This document shows positions 53,214 to 61,794 of a stretch of 64,000 bases of DNA, one piece after another. Positions within the stretch are counted from its first letter, which is position 1, and every line of letters begins with the position of its first letter. The notes under the pieces are model-generated. The model had not been told where the DNA came from. It was given only the letters and a program-made list of their open reading frames with translations, and searched no databases. Source of the DNA: Sva-07 sp963747375 (lineage in GTDB: Bacteria > Actinomycetota > Acidimicrobiia > Acidimicrobiales > Ilumatobacteraceae); the NCBI GenBank assembly GCA_963747375.1, contig CAVVFL010000007.1, forward strand, positions 186,001-250,000, given 5' to 3'. The position numbers and the translations under genes were made by a program.

Positions 53214-54244
53214 GTGGCGTTCACGCCGATCCGCACCGAACGGCTGTTGCTCCGACCGCCGCGTGCCGCCGACGCCGTCCACCTCGCCGCCCGTCGGAGC
53301 GACCCTGAGGTGGCCGAGTACCAGAACTGGGTCGCGCCGTACCCCCTGGAGCACGCCGAGGCGATGATCGCCGAGTTGATGGAACTCGACGGCCCGACGC
53401 GACGACGCGTGGTGGATGGTCAGCCTGGCCGACCCGTCGGACGTCGAAGTGTTCGGCGATCTCGTCGTCCACCTCACCCAGCAGGGTCGTACCGCGGAGA
53501 TCGGCTACACGCTCGCCCGCGACGCGTGGGGGAAGGGGTATGCAGTCGAAGCGACGACTGCGCTCGTCGAGTACCTGTTCGAGACGATGGACGTGACACG
53601 GATCGAGGCGATGCTGCATCCCGACAACCCGGCGTCGGCAATGGTGCTCGAACGCGTCGGTCTGCTGTTCGAGGGGCACACTCGCTCGTCGTTCTGGCTT
53701 GGTGACGAGAACTCCGACGACTGGATCTACGGGATGATCCGCTCCGACTGGGAGTCCTGGCGCGAGCGGCCCCGCCACCGGCCCGACCGGGTGGATCTCG
53801 TCGAGGTCACTCGCGAGAACCTCCACGACGTGCTCGTACTCGCCACACATCGATCGCAGCAGCGGTTCGTCGAGCCGATCGCCCACTCCCTCGCCGACGC
53901 GCTGATACCGCCGGCCTCCCACGGCGAGACCGTCGTCCCGTGGTACCGCGCCATCCGGGCCGACGGCGACCTCGTCGGCTTCGTCATGGTCGCGCGCTCG
54001 ACCCTCCGGCGATCATCCGCCACATCTGTGGCGCCTGCTCGTCGACCGATCACACCAGCGACGCGGCATCGGTGGCGCCGTGATCGACCTGGTGTCCGAC
54101 CGGTGCCGGGCCTGGGGCGCCGAGGAACTCCTCGTGTCGTGGTCCCCCGGCAAGGGGTCACCCGAGCCGATGTTCCTCGCCGCGGGATTCGTGCCGACAG
54201 GTGGAGGCGACGGCAAGATCGAAGCCCGCCTCGTTCTCGAATGA
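53214..54244 (+). CDS. Tandem GNAT protein: RimJ/RimL-like domain fused to a second GNAT (two frameshifts)
   Basis: Three frames join to about 343 residues. The first domain (FTPIRTERLLLRPPRAADAV, AEIGYTLARDAWGKGYAVEA, MLHPDNPASAMVLERVGL) is a RimJ/RimL-type acetyltransferase. The second (VDLVEVTRENLHDVLVLATH, GDLVGFVMVAR, HLWRLLVDRSHQRRGIGGAV, AAGFVPTGGGDGKIEARLVL) resembles PaiA/BltD-type GNATs. Breaks are near 53405 and 54005, each one extra base. No stop separates the domains in the restored frame, so it appears to be a true fusion. GTG 53214 lies 8 bases after dxs. The substrates are unknown. Confidence 0.75.
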
Positions 54245-54274
54245 GACGGTGGGTCGGCCTGCGTCTCACGTGCG

Positions 54275-54280
54275 TAGGGT
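54275..54280 (+). promoter_or_regulatory. -10 box of enoyl-CoA hydratase gene (leaderless)
   Basis: TAGGGT, 7 nt before the GTG at 54288. Confidence 0.45.
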
Positions 54281-54287
54281 TTCGGAC

Positions 54288-55118
54288 GTGACGGACAACT
54301 CCCCCGACGACAGGTATGCCGCCTACACCCACCTACGTTTCGAGCGCCCGAGCGACGGGGTGCTCCTGGTCACGCTCGACGATCCGGACCGGTTGAACGC
54401 GACCGGCGCCGAGATGCACCTGCAGCTGTCGCGGGTGTTCCGGACGATCGACGACGACCCGACGGTGCGCGCGGTGGTGATCACCGGAGCCGGCCGCGCG
54501 TTCTCCGCCGGCGGTGACCTCGACTGGATCGCCGAGCAGGTGGGCGACTACGCCCAGACCATCCGCGTGATGAAGGAGGCCGGTGACATCGTGCGCACGA
54601 TGATCGACTGCGACACGCCGGTCGTCTCGGCGATCAACGGGGTCGCCGTCGGCGCCGGGCTGGCCGTCGCGCTGCTCGCCGACATCAGCGTGATCAACGA
54701 GGATGCCCGGCTCACCGACGGCCACATCCGGCTCGGGGTTGCCGGCGGCGACCATGCCGTGGCGATCTGGCCGCTCCTGTGCGGCATGGCCAAGGCGAAG
54801 TACTACCTGCTCACGGCCGACTTCCTCGACGGTCGCGAGGCCGAACGGATCGGTCTCGTCTCCAAGGCGGTGCCGGCCGACGACGTACTGCCGACGGCGC
54901 TCGGCGTGGCCGAGAAGCTCGCGGCCGGCCCCGTGGATGCAACTCGCATGACCAAGCGGGCCCTCAATCATTGGCTCCGCCAAGCCCTGCCCAACTTCGA
55001 AGCATCGCTCGCGTACGAGATGATCAACTTCCTCGGCCCCGACGCGGCCGAGGGCCTCACCGCCCTGCAGGAGAAGCGGGCGCCACACTTCCCCTCCACG
55101 TCGAACGAAGGGCGCTGA
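54288..55118 (+). CDS. Enoyl-CoA hydratase/isomerase family protein
   Basis: A 276-residue crotonase-fold protein. LVTLDDPDRLNATGAEMHLQ, the oxyanion loop ITGAGRAFSAGGDLDWI, AINGVAVGAGLAVALLADIS and VNEDARLTDGHIRLGVAGGD. The first catalytic Glu position of enoyl-CoA hydratases is occupied by Asp/His (TDGHIRLG), so the exact reaction is uncertain. The GTG start is set by a -10 box 7 nt upstream. It is followed after 2 bases by the hisN-like gene. Confidence 0.88.
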   Translation: MTDNSPDDRYAAYTHLRFERPSDGVLLVTLDDPDRLNATGAEMHLQLSRVFRTIDDDPTVRAVVITGAGRAFSAGGDLDWIAEQVGDYAQTIRVMKEAGDIVRTMIDCDTPVVSAINGVAVGAGLAVALLADISVINEDARLTDGHIRLGVAGGDHAVAIWPLLCGMAKAKYYLLTADFLDGREAERIGLVSKAVPADDVLPTALGVAEKLAAGPVDATRMTKRALNHWLRQALPNFEASLAYEMINFLGPDAAEGLTALQEKRAPHFPSTSNEGR

Positions 55119-55120
55119 CG

Positions 55121-55927
55121 ATGGACCTCGACGAGACACCCGATCTGACCCACGACCTCGCACTCGCTCTGGATGTGGCCGACACCATCGACGCCTTCAC
55201 GTTGCCGCATTTCCACGAGGCCGACTTCGACATCGACTGGAAGCGCAATCGCACGGAGGTCACCGAGATCGACCGGCGGGCCGAGACGATGATCGTCGAT
55301 CGGCTGCTCCACGAACGGCCGCAGCACGGCGCCTTCGGCGAGGAGCATGGACCGAGGGGCAATGTCGACTCGCCGTGGCAGTGGGTGATCGACCCGATCG
55401 ACGGCACGTCCGGGTTCGTGCGCGGCATCCCCATCTGGGCGACCCTCATTGCCCTGGTGCACGCCGAACGCGGCGCCGTGCTCGGCGTGGTGTCGGCCCC
55501 CGCGCTCGGGCGGCGCTGGTGGGGAGGGCTCGGGTTGGGCGCCACGGTGTCGGTGTTCGACGACGAACGACCGATCGTGGTGTCGATCGTCGACGATCTC
55601 GCCGAGGCCCAGGTGAGCATCACCCACAGCGCCGGCTGGGATGCGCTCGGGCTCACGCCGGCTCTCGTCCGGCTCCAGCAACGCGCACGCCGGTCACGCG
55701 GGATCGGCGACTTCTGGCAACACATGCTGGTCGCCGAGGGGGCGATGGACGCAGCGGTCGACGCGGTGGGCGTGGCGCCCTACGACATCGCTGCCGTCAA
55801 GCCGATCGTCGAGGCAGCCGGCGGGAGCCTCACCGACCGCTTCGGCGTGCCGACCCACCTGCACAACACAGCGATCAGCACGAACCGTCTCCTCCACGAC
55901 GCCGTCCTCGCCGAACTCGCCGGCTGA
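55121..55927 (+). CDS. hisN: Inositol-monophosphatase-family phosphatase, histidinol-phosphatase (HisN) type
   Basis: A 268-residue Mg2+-dependent phosphatase. DLALALDVADTIDAFTLPHF, EVTEIDRRAE, GEEHGPRG, the metal motif WVIDPIDGTSGFVRGIPIWA and the C-terminal GVAPYDIAAVKPIVEAAGGS fit the HisN branch used for histidine synthesis in Actinobacteria, rather than true inositol phosphatases; this assignment rests on pattern alone. It is 2 bases after the enoyl-CoA hydratase stop and likely in the same operon. It is convergent with the AMIN-like gene. Confidence 0.82.
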   Translation: MDLDETPDLTHDLALALDVADTIDAFTLPHFHEADFDIDWKRNRTEVTEIDRRAETMIVDRLLHERPQHGAFGEEHGPRGNVDSPWQWVIDPIDGTSGFVRGIPIWATLIALVHAERGAVLGVVSAPALGRRWWGGLGLGATVSVFDDERPIVVSIVDDLAEAQVSITHSAGWDALGLTPALVRLQQRARRSRGIGDFWQHMLVAEGAMDAAVDAVGVAPYDIAAVKPIVEAAGGSLTDRFGVPTHLHNTAISTNRLLHDAVLAELAG

Positions 55928-55931
55928 TCGA

Positions 55932-56362
55932 TCACGTCGCGACATCGATCACGATGCGCGGCGGCTCGATGAGCGTCATCACCTCGAACGGACGTCGTCG
56001 ATCGAGTCCTATCGCCCACTGATGCATGCCCTCGAAGTTCTCGATGAGTCGTAGTTCGCGGACAGTCACGACGTTCGTCGGCTCGATTCGGACCGGGCCG
56101 TCGTCACCGTCGCCTTCCATCGTCGTCATCCAGGCACCGACCGAGAGCACGAGGGTGGCGTCACCGGCGATGTCGACGACGAGGTCACTCGGGCTCGACT
56201 TGACGGGATCGTCGACGTAGCCGACCCGGTAGCCGGGGAACGTACCGGTGTCCTGCAACTCGAGCACGACCCGTTCGAAGCAGGGATGAGCACACGACAG
56301 GGTCGATCGACTCGGAATCCCGCAATCCGATGGCCCGGGGAGCAGGTACCGTATTCGGCCAT
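55932..56362 (-). CDS. AMIN-like domain protein, N-terminus uncertain (probable frameshift)
   Basis: About 110 residues are clear: HPCFERVVLELQDTG, FPGYRVGYVDDPVKSSPSDL, VVDIAGDATLVLSVGAWMTT, TNVVTVRELRLIENFEGMHQ and PFEVMTLIEPPRIVIDVAT. This matches the AMIN-like beta domain of actinobacterial envelope (lipo)proteins. In the same frame no start codon occurs near the expected N-terminus; a minus-strand ATG at 56362 lies in another frame and would need one base change. That ATG overlaps the start codon of the divergent gene. No signal peptide is visible, so the protein may be truncated. Confidence 0.55.
56347..56352 (+). promoter_or_regulatory. -10 box of trans-sulfuration enzyme gene (leaderless)
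   Basis: TACCGT, 8 nt before the ATG at 56361. Confidence 0.4.
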
Positions 56363-57542
56363 GCCGAACGACGGAACATCGCCTGACGTGGCGCCGGAGA
56401 CGCTGGCGATCACGGCGGGACGCGAAGCGAGTGGATCGTCGTTGGCGCCTGCGCTCTGGGCATCGAGCACCTGGGAATCCGAGAGCCTCGATGACGCCCA
56501 TCGCCGAGCCACCTCGGTGCGCCACGGAGATTTCTACAGCCGGTACTCGAACCCGACCGTCCGATCGTTCGAGCAGGCGATGGCCGAACTGGAGGGCGCG
56601 GAGGAATCGCTTGCGTTCGCGTCCGGGATGGGTGCGCTCGCGTCGACGGTGTTCGCGCTGTGCTCGACCGGCAGTCACATCGTTGCCCAGCGCCAGCTGT
56701 ACGCGGGCACGCTTGCGTTCCTCCAGGGGCCGTGTCGCCGCATGGGCATCGATGTCACGTTCGTCGACGTGGCCGAACCGGGCGCCTTCACCGGCGCTGT
56801 CCAGCCGGGCCGCACGATGCTCGTCCTGGCCGAGTCGCCGTCGAACCCGCTCCTCGAGCTCGCCGACCTCGACGAACTCGGCTCGATCCGGGGCCCGTTC
56901 ACGGTCGTCGATTCCACGTTCTCGACGCCACTCGGCCAGCAGCCGCTCGCCCACGGAGTCGACATCGCGCTGCACTCGGCCACGAAGGGCATCGCCGGCC
57001 ACAACGACGCCACGCTGGGCGTCATCTCGGGCGACGCCGATCTCCTCGCCGAGATCTGGGCGTACTCGGTGCTCCACGGCGCCACGCCGTCGCCGTTCGA
57101 CGCGCTCAATGCGCTGCGCGGAATCCGCACCCTCGGCGTGCGCACACGCCAGCAGAACGAATCGGCGCGATCGATCGCCATCACGCTCGCCGACCATCCC
57201 GAGGTGCGTGCGGTTCACTACCCCGGGCTCAGCGAACACCCCCAGCACAGCCTGGCGACGAAGCAGTTGCGTCAGTACGGCACCGTTCTGTCGTTCGAAG
57301 TTGCGGATCGAGACACGGCCGCGGCGTTCCTGAGCCGCCTGCAGATCGCCCGCGTGGCCACCTCGCTCGGCGGGCCGGAGACACTCGTGTGCAACCCGGC
57401 GACCTCGACCCACGCCAGCCTGACTCCCGACGAACAGGCTGCGTGCGGAGTCACCGCGGGATTGTTGCGCCTGTCGGTCGGCCTCGAGGACTGCGCCGAT
57501 CTCGTCGCCGACGTCGAACAGGCCCTCGAAACCCCCGCCTGA
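56361..57542 (+). CDS. Cys/Met metabolism PLP enzyme (cystathionine gamma-synthase/lyase family)
   Basis: A 393-residue PLP enzyme. FYSRYSNPTVRSFEQAMAEL, FASGMGALASTVFAL, LAESPSNPLLELADL, VVDSTFSTPLGQQPLAHGVD and the Schiff-base Lys in HSATKGIAGHNDATLGVISG are the family blocks. It could be a cystathionine synthase or lyase, or methionine gamma-lyase; the residues visible do not decide. ATG 56361 is preferred over the in-frame ATG at 56286 because of the -10 box 8 nt upstream and the family start. Repeat copy E follows 10 bases after the stop. Confidence 0.87.
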   Translation: MPNDGTSPDVAPETLAITAGREASGSSLAPALWASSTWESESLDDAHRRATSVRHGDFYSRYSNPTVRSFEQAMAELEGAEESLAFASGMGALASTVFALCSTGSHIVAQRQLYAGTLAFLQGPCRRMGIDVTFVDVAEPGAFTGAVQPGRTMLVLAESPSNPLLELADLDELGSIRGPFTVVDSTFSTPLGQQPLAHGVDIALHSATKGIAGHNDATLGVISGDADLLAEIWAYSVLHGATPSPFDALNALRGIRTLGVRTRQQNESARSIAITLADHPEVRAVHYPGLSEHPQHSLATKQLRQYGTVLSFEVADRDTAAAFLSRLQIARVATSLGGPETLVCNPATSTHASLTPDEQAACGVTAGLLRLSVGLEDCADLVADVEQALETPA

Positions 57543-57552
57543 CCCACACCAA

Positions 57553-57606
57553 CCCGAAATTCGGAGCGATTGTCGCGCTGAGCGGGAAGCTCGCTCCGAA
57601 TTTCGG
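57553..57606. repeat. 54-bp palindromic repeat, copy E
   Basis: Same outer arms and GCGCTGAGCG centre as copies A, C and D. It lies between convergent genes. The right flank continues in GGGTT-type short repeats (57605-57640). Confidence 0.85.
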
Positions 57607-57639
57607 GTTGGTGTCGGGTTGGGTTTGGTGGGGTTTGGG

Positions 57640-58317
57640 TTACTCGATGATCGGGGCGATTGCGGGGCCGAAGATGAACCAGCGATCGACGACGGCGTCG
57701 ATGTCCGCGTCCGCACCACTCCAGTCCCACGCACGGACCTGATCACGACTGCGACGACCCGGTCGGGAACGAAACAGCTCGAACGCCGTGACGCCGCCGA
57801 GCGTGACCGCTGCCGTCCCGGTCGGACCGCTCCGAACGACGCGGCCGTCGATCAGCTCGACCGAAAGCGCAACGTCGAAGTCGGAGATGGTCGCCAGGTC
57901 GACGGCCATCGCCTCGACCATCGCCGACTCGCGATTGCCGGGTCGGTCGAGTGCTTGACGTACATCGTGTTCATGGGTGTGGCAGTCGAACGGCGGCCGG
58001 CCTTCGCCCATCTGCTGGAGCGCTCCGGCGAATTCCGGCGCCTGCGCGTCCCATCGGTCGAGGAGTTCATCCACCGACAGAGATCGGTTCCGCTCGACCT
58101 GCGCTGCCGTCCACGCCTCACCGGGCGCGCCATCCATCCGGCCCGCGAGCGCATCGTCAGGGATGCCGGCGACGTGCGACAACGCGTCTCGCACGGTCCA
58201 ACCCGGAGTGCACGGCATCGGTGTCGCCCAGTCATCGGTCGACAGGCTTCGAGCCAGTTCGGCGAACGAACGCTGGGCGAACAGGTAGCGGGCTTCGATG
58301 TCGAACGACTCGCTCAT
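57640..58317 (-). CDS. DinB-like maleylpyruvate isomerase family protein (mycothiol-dependent type)
   Basis: A 225-residue TIGR03083-type protein. MSESFDIEARYLFAQRSFAE, PMPCTPGWTVRDALSHVAGI (first metal His) and PPFDCHTHEHDVRQALDRPG (two further His) are the metal-binding signature of the mycothiol-dependent maleylpyruvate isomerase N-domain, followed by a small C-terminal SCP2-like domain (LSVELIDGRVVRSGPTGTAA, VTAFELFRSRPGRRSRDQVR). ATG 58317 is chosen because relatives start there; the longer frame to 58419 lacks support. The substrate is unknown. Confidence 0.82.
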   Translation of the reverse strand: MSESFDIEARYLFAQRSFAELARSLSTDDWATPMPCTPGWTVRDALSHVAGIPDDALAGRMDGAPGEAWTAAQVERNRSLSVDELLDRWDAQAPEFAGALQQMGEGRPPFDCHTHEHDVRQALDRPGNRESAMVEAMAVDLATISDFDVALSVELIDGRVVRSGPTGTAAVTLGGVTAFELFRSRPGRRSRDQVRAWDWSGADADIDAVVDRWFIFGPAIAPIIE

Positions 58318-58424
58318 TCCCGGATGTTGCCACATCGCTTCGAGCGGTCTGAACGCCGCCCGATGCGCGACACTTCGCAGATGAACACTTCGCCGGAAAC
58401 GGGCGCGTCTGCGTGTCAACCGAC

Positions 58425-58684
58425 ATGACGGTCACTCCCGGTACGAGCTGCACGACGGCGACGAGCTGCTGTCGTTCGCACCCTTCGCCGAGGCCGGCGG
58501 GGTGTTGACCGTGCCGCACATCGAGACCCTCGTGCAGCACCGTGGCAATGGCTACTCCTCGATCCTGATGGAGGGGCTCGTCGACGATCTGCGGTCGCGC
58601 GGGCTTCGAATCGAACCGACCTGTGTGGTCGTTCGTGGGTACGTGCAGGCGCTCCCCGACGCCGACGAGCTGATGGTCCGCTGA
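58425..58684 (+). CDS. Short GNAT-like (COG2388, YjdJ-type) protein, start uncertain
   Basis: From about 58430 one frame reads SRYELHDGDELLSFAPFAEA, GGVLTVPHIETLVQHRGNGY, SSILMEGLVDDLRSRGLRIE and PTCVVVRGYV. This is the compact COG2388 acetyltransferase-like fold (about 85 residues). No start codon lies in this frame before the first strand; the ATG at 58425 is in another frame and would need a two-base deletion or one-base insertion, so an error at the N-terminus is likely. It runs into the DUF2277 gene, 2 bases later. Confidence 0.55.
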
Positions 58685-58686
58685 TC

Positions 58687-58935
58687 GTGTGCCGCAACAT
58701 CACCACACTGAGGGGCCTGGAACCGGCTGCGACCGCCGAGGAGATCGAGGCAGGCGCGCGTCAGTACGTCCGCAAGATCAGCGGCGTCCAGAAGACATCT
58801 GCGGCCACCGAGGCGGCGTTCGAACGTGCTGTCGCGGAGATTGCCGAGATCTCCACCCGCCTCCTGGCCGAACTCCCGCCCCGCAAACAACCCCCAACCA
58901 CCGAACCCCCACTCCGTCGCCTCGCCCGCCGCTGA
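58687..58935 (+). CDS. DUF2277 family protein
   Basis: An 82-residue protein beginning (V/M)CRNITTLRGLEPAATAEE, with ARQYVRKISGVQKTS and FERAVAEIAEISTRLLAEL. The MCRNI start and following block define DUF2277, small proteins common in Actinobacteria and Proteobacteria with no known function. The start is GTG at 58687, 2 bases after the preceding stop. Confidence 0.85.
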   Translation: MCRNITTLRGLEPAATAEEIEAGARQYVRKISGVQKTSAATEAAFERAVAEIAEISTRLLAELPPRKQPPTTEPPLRRLARR

Positions 58936-59115
58936 CGGCGCGCACGAGTACACCGCCAGAGGTAAGCGCCGCCGAGGGGGCCGAGTGAGACCGAGCGAGG
59001 CCGACCCGAGGGGAGGTCACCGACGTCCGGCCGCCGCCGAGGGAAGCGCCAGCGACGAGGCGGAGCGAGGCCGACCTGAACCGATGCGCCACCGACGTGC
59101 GGTGAGGCCTCGCAA
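58936..59115. repeat. Non-coding spacer with imperfect direct repeat
   Basis: Two related units with GAGCGAGGCCGACC (near 58992 and 59063), each followed by a CACCGACG-type end, form an imperfect direct repeat of about 70 bases. No ORF or clear hairpin was seen. Confidence 0.5.
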
Positions 59116-59760
59116 TCAGGAATAGAAGGGGTTCTCGCCGGTCGCGTGATCGGTGAGATCCTTGACCCGCTCGACACCCTCGATCGCGTCGACGAGCATC
59201 GTCTGCACGCCGTCGAGCATCGTCATCTTGCTCATCGAACAACCGTGGCAACCGCCGCCCATCGTCAGAAAGGCCGTGCCCTCGCCGTCGTGGCCGACGT
59301 AGGTGACGAAGCCCCCGTGCGCTGCGAGCGCCGGGTTGACCTCCGCAGCGACCATCGCTTCGATCTCGGCGGACAGTTCGTCGTCGGCGACGAGACCCTC
59401 GATCGACGGAGCCGCCGGACGATTCGGGTTGCGGATGACGAGCCCCTGCGTCGAGGTGTAGTCGAGCGTGGCGCCGGTGAGCAGCTCGACGTCATTGCCC
59501 GGGATGATCACTTTCATCCCGTCGTGCGTGCGCACCTCGTCGGTGAATGCGGCCGTGAGGTACTCCTCGAACGACAGGTCGTAGCGGAACTCCTCACCCG
59601 GATCGGACGCGATCGCGAGGCGCAGACCGAGCTTGTCGCCGTCGACCTCGTCGTCACGCAACTCGCGCAGGTGATCGAGTGCTTCGTGCGTCACCGTGAT
59701 GATCGGTTCGCTCGCGGCTGCTCGGCCTGATTCGGCGGCGATGGCTTCGAGGGGGCTCAT
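59116..59760 (-). CDS. NfuA-like Fe-S scaffold: degenerate A-type domain plus NifU C-terminal domain
   Basis: A 214-residue protein. The N-terminal part (IITVTHEALDHLRELRDDEV, LGLRLAIASDPGEEFRYDLS) is an IscA/HesB-type fold without its cluster Cys, and the C-terminal part (VNPALAAHGGFVTYVGHDGE, FLTMGGGCHGCSMSKMTML) is a NifU/Nfu domain with the C-x2-C cluster site. This is the NfuA layout, a carrier that delivers [4Fe-4S] clusters. A -10 box TAGCCT (59768-59773) lies 7 nt before the ATG. Confidence 0.9.
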   Translation of the reverse strand: MSPLEAIAAESGRAAASEPIITVTHEALDHLRELRDDEVDGDKLGLRLAIASDPGEEFRYDLSFEEYLTAAFTDEVRTHDGMKVIIPGNDVELLTGATLDYTSTQGLVIRNPNRPAAPSIEGLVADDELSAEIEAMVAAEVNPALAAHGGFVTYVGHDGEGTAFLTMGGGCHGCSMSKMTMLDGVQTMLVDAIEGVERVKDLTDHATGENPFYS

Positions 59761-59767
59761 CGGGAAA

Positions 59768-59773
59768 AGGCTA
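59768..59773 (-). promoter_or_regulatory. -10 box of NfuA-like gene (leaderless)
   Basis: TAGCCT on the minus strand, 7 nt from the ATG at 59760. Confidence 0.45.
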
Positions 59774-59834
59774 CCGCCCTCCGCGAGCTCAGGGGGTCAC
59801 CGCTCCGGTCAGCAGCAATCGGACGATGACCGCC

Positions 59835-59840
59835 TACGCT
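59835..59840 (+). promoter_or_regulatory. -10 box of CDF transporter gene (leaderless)
   Basis: TACGCT, 7 nt before the GTG at 59848. Confidence 0.45.
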
Positions 59841-59847
59841 CCCGAGC

Positions 59848-60799
59848 GTGACCGACGGCAGCCGCAAGGCCATCTTCGCAGCGTTCTTCGCCAATCTCGG
59901 GATCGCGATCTCGAAGTTCGTCGGCTTCCTGATCACCGGCTCGGCGAGCCTCTTGGCCGAGACCGTCCACTCGCTCGCCGACACCGGCAACCAGCTGTTG
60001 TTGTTCCTCGGCGGCAAACGGGCGACGAAGTCCGAGAACGCGACGCACCCGTTCGGATACGGACGACGAGCGCTACTTCTGGGCGTTCGCCGTGGCGCTC
60101 GTGCTGTTCTCGGCGGGTGGCGTGTTCGCTCTCTACGAAGGCATCTCGAAGCTCCGCCATCCCCACGACGTGGAGAGCATCGGCGTGGCCGTCACGATCC
60201 TGCTGGTGGCGATCGCGCTGGAGTCGTATTCGTTGCGGACCGCCGTACGCGAATCGAACCACGTCAAGGATCCCGATGCAGGGTGGTGGAGTTTCATCCG
60301 CCACACCAAGCAGCCGGAGCTTCCCGTCGTGCTCCTCGAAGATGTCGGCGCCCTGATCGGCCTGATGTTCGCACTGGCCGGCGTTGTGCTCTCGCAGATC
60401 ACCGGAAATGCCCGCTGGGATGCCATGGGCTCGGTGATGATCGGCCTGCTGCTCATCGCGATCGCCATCGTGCTGATCGTCGAGATGAAGAGCCTGCTCA
60501 TCGGCGAGTCGGCGAGCACCGAGACCCAGGAGGCGATCGGTTCGGCGATCACCTCGACCGCGAACGTCAATCAACTCATCCACATGCGTACCGAGCACCT
60601 CGGCCCCGACGAGATCCTCGTGGGCGCCAAGATCGAGTACTCGTCGGCCCTGTCGGCCGACGAACTCGTCGCTGCGATCAACGCCACCGAGGACGCCATC
60701 CGGGCCTCGACGCCGTCAGCGACGGTGATCTACCTCGAACCCGATCTGGTCCGCGCCGACCACCCGGATCTCGTCGCCGACGACGGTTCGTCCGCGTGA
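59848..60799 (+). CDS. Cation diffusion facilitator (zinc/cation efflux) transporter (one frameshift)
   Basis: A CDF-family efflux protein of about 316 residues in two frames. First frame: KAIFAAFFANLGIAISKFVG, SASLLAETVHSLADTGNQLL (TM2 with the H-x3-D metal site), FLGGKRATKSENATHPFGYG. At about 60068 one extra base breaks the conserved FGYGDERYFWAF; the second frame continues with ERYFWAFAVALVLFSAGGVF, ALESYSLRTAVRESNHVK, VLLEDVGALIGLMFALAGVV (second D-x3-D-like site) and a cytoplasmic C-terminal domain. It exports a divalent metal. GTG 59848 is set by the -10 box. Confidence 0.87.
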
Positions 60800-60820
60800 C
60801 CGGCCGCTCATTGCGGGCCG

Positions 60821-60862
60821 GCGATGAGCGACGGGCCGGCATGCCGGCCGCTCGCTCATCGC
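60821..60862. terminator. Long hairpin after CDF transporter gene
   Basis: GCGATGAGCGA (60821-60831) pairs with TCGCTCATCGC (60852-60862), and inside it GGCCGGC pairs with GCCGGCC. It starts 21 bases after the stop at 60799. There is no T tract. Confidence 0.6.
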
Positions 60863-60954
60863 TCTGATGTCTGCTGTCACCGGGTTCCGTCGAACGTGAC
60901 AAGGGTTCATCGTGCGTTCAGACGAAATCTTCCACGAGGTGCGACAATGCCTGC

Positions 60955-61791
60955 ATGCGCATCCTGGTGACGAACGACGACGGCATCGACTCGACCGGCC
61001 TCCACGTGCTGGCCCGGTCGATCTGCACACTCGACGGCGACCACGAGGTCGTCGTCGTCGCGCCTGATCAGGAGTACTCCGGTGCGGGCGCAGCGCTCGG
61101 GGCTCTGCACCTCATCAAGCCCGAGGTCCGCCGGGCCCACATCACCGAGTGCCCGGCTGCGGACGTCTGGAAGGTCAGTGGACCACCGGCACTGTGTGTG
61201 TTCTTCGCTCGGCTCGGCGCGTTCGGCGGATCATTCGATCTCATCGTGTCCGGCATCAATCCGGGCGCCAACGTCGGCCGCGCCGTGTACCACTCCGGCA
61301 CGGTCGGGGCGGCACTCACCGGTCGCAACGGTCACATCTCCGGCATCGCGATCAGCCAGGCGGTCACGGGCTTCGGCGTCGAGGGCCAGGGCTGGGACGA
61401 GTCGATCGCGACGCAACACTGGGACAGTGCAGCCTCGGTCGCCAAGCAGGTGGCGCAGGTCCTGGTCGACGACATGCCCGCAGAGCCGGTCGTCGTGAAC
61501 ATCAACGTGCCCGATCTCCCGCTCGAGGACTTCGGCACCTGGAAGTTCGGCCAGGTCGGAGATCGACCCCCGCGCGCGATGTCCGCTGCCGACCTCAAGC
61601 CGATCCCGGGCCACGAGGACGCGTACACCGTCGAGATGGGATGGGGCGACGCTGTCGAACTCGCGCCCGAAACCGACGGCGGCATCATCGAACGCAACGA
61701 TGTGTCGATCTCCTACCTCACTCGCCTCGACCATCACGACCGCCCGGATCTCGACTCGATCGCAAAGTCGCTCGACGACCTCCTCGGCTGA
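60955..61791 (+). CDS. surE: 5'/3'-nucleotidase SurE
   Basis: A 278-residue SurE-type acid phosphatase that removes phosphate from nucleoside monophosphates. MRILVTNDDGIDSTGLHVLA supplies the metal Asp pair (D8, D9), VVAPDQEYSGAGAALG the Ser, and LIVSGINPGANVGRAVYHSG, TVGAALTGRNGHISGIAISQ the Asn and conserved core. The last third is longer than in E. coli SurE. A GACAAT box (60943-60948) lies 6 nt before the ATG, so it may be leaderless. It is convergent with the beta-propeller-like gene, 3 bases between stops. Confidence 0.93.
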   Translation: MRILVTNDDGIDSTGLHVLARSICTLDGDHEVVVVAPDQEYSGAGAALGALHLIKPEVRRAHITECPAADVWKVSGPPALCVFFARLGAFGGSFDLIVSGINPGANVGRAVYHSGTVGAALTGRNGHISGIAISQAVTGFGVEGQGWDESIATQHWDSAASVAKQVAQVLVDDMPAEPVVVNINVPDLPLEDFGTWKFGQVGDRPPRAMSAADLKPIPGHEDAYTVEMGWGDAVELAPETDGGIIERNDVSISYLTRLDHHDRPDLDSIAKSLDDLLG

Positions 61792-61794
61792 CGT

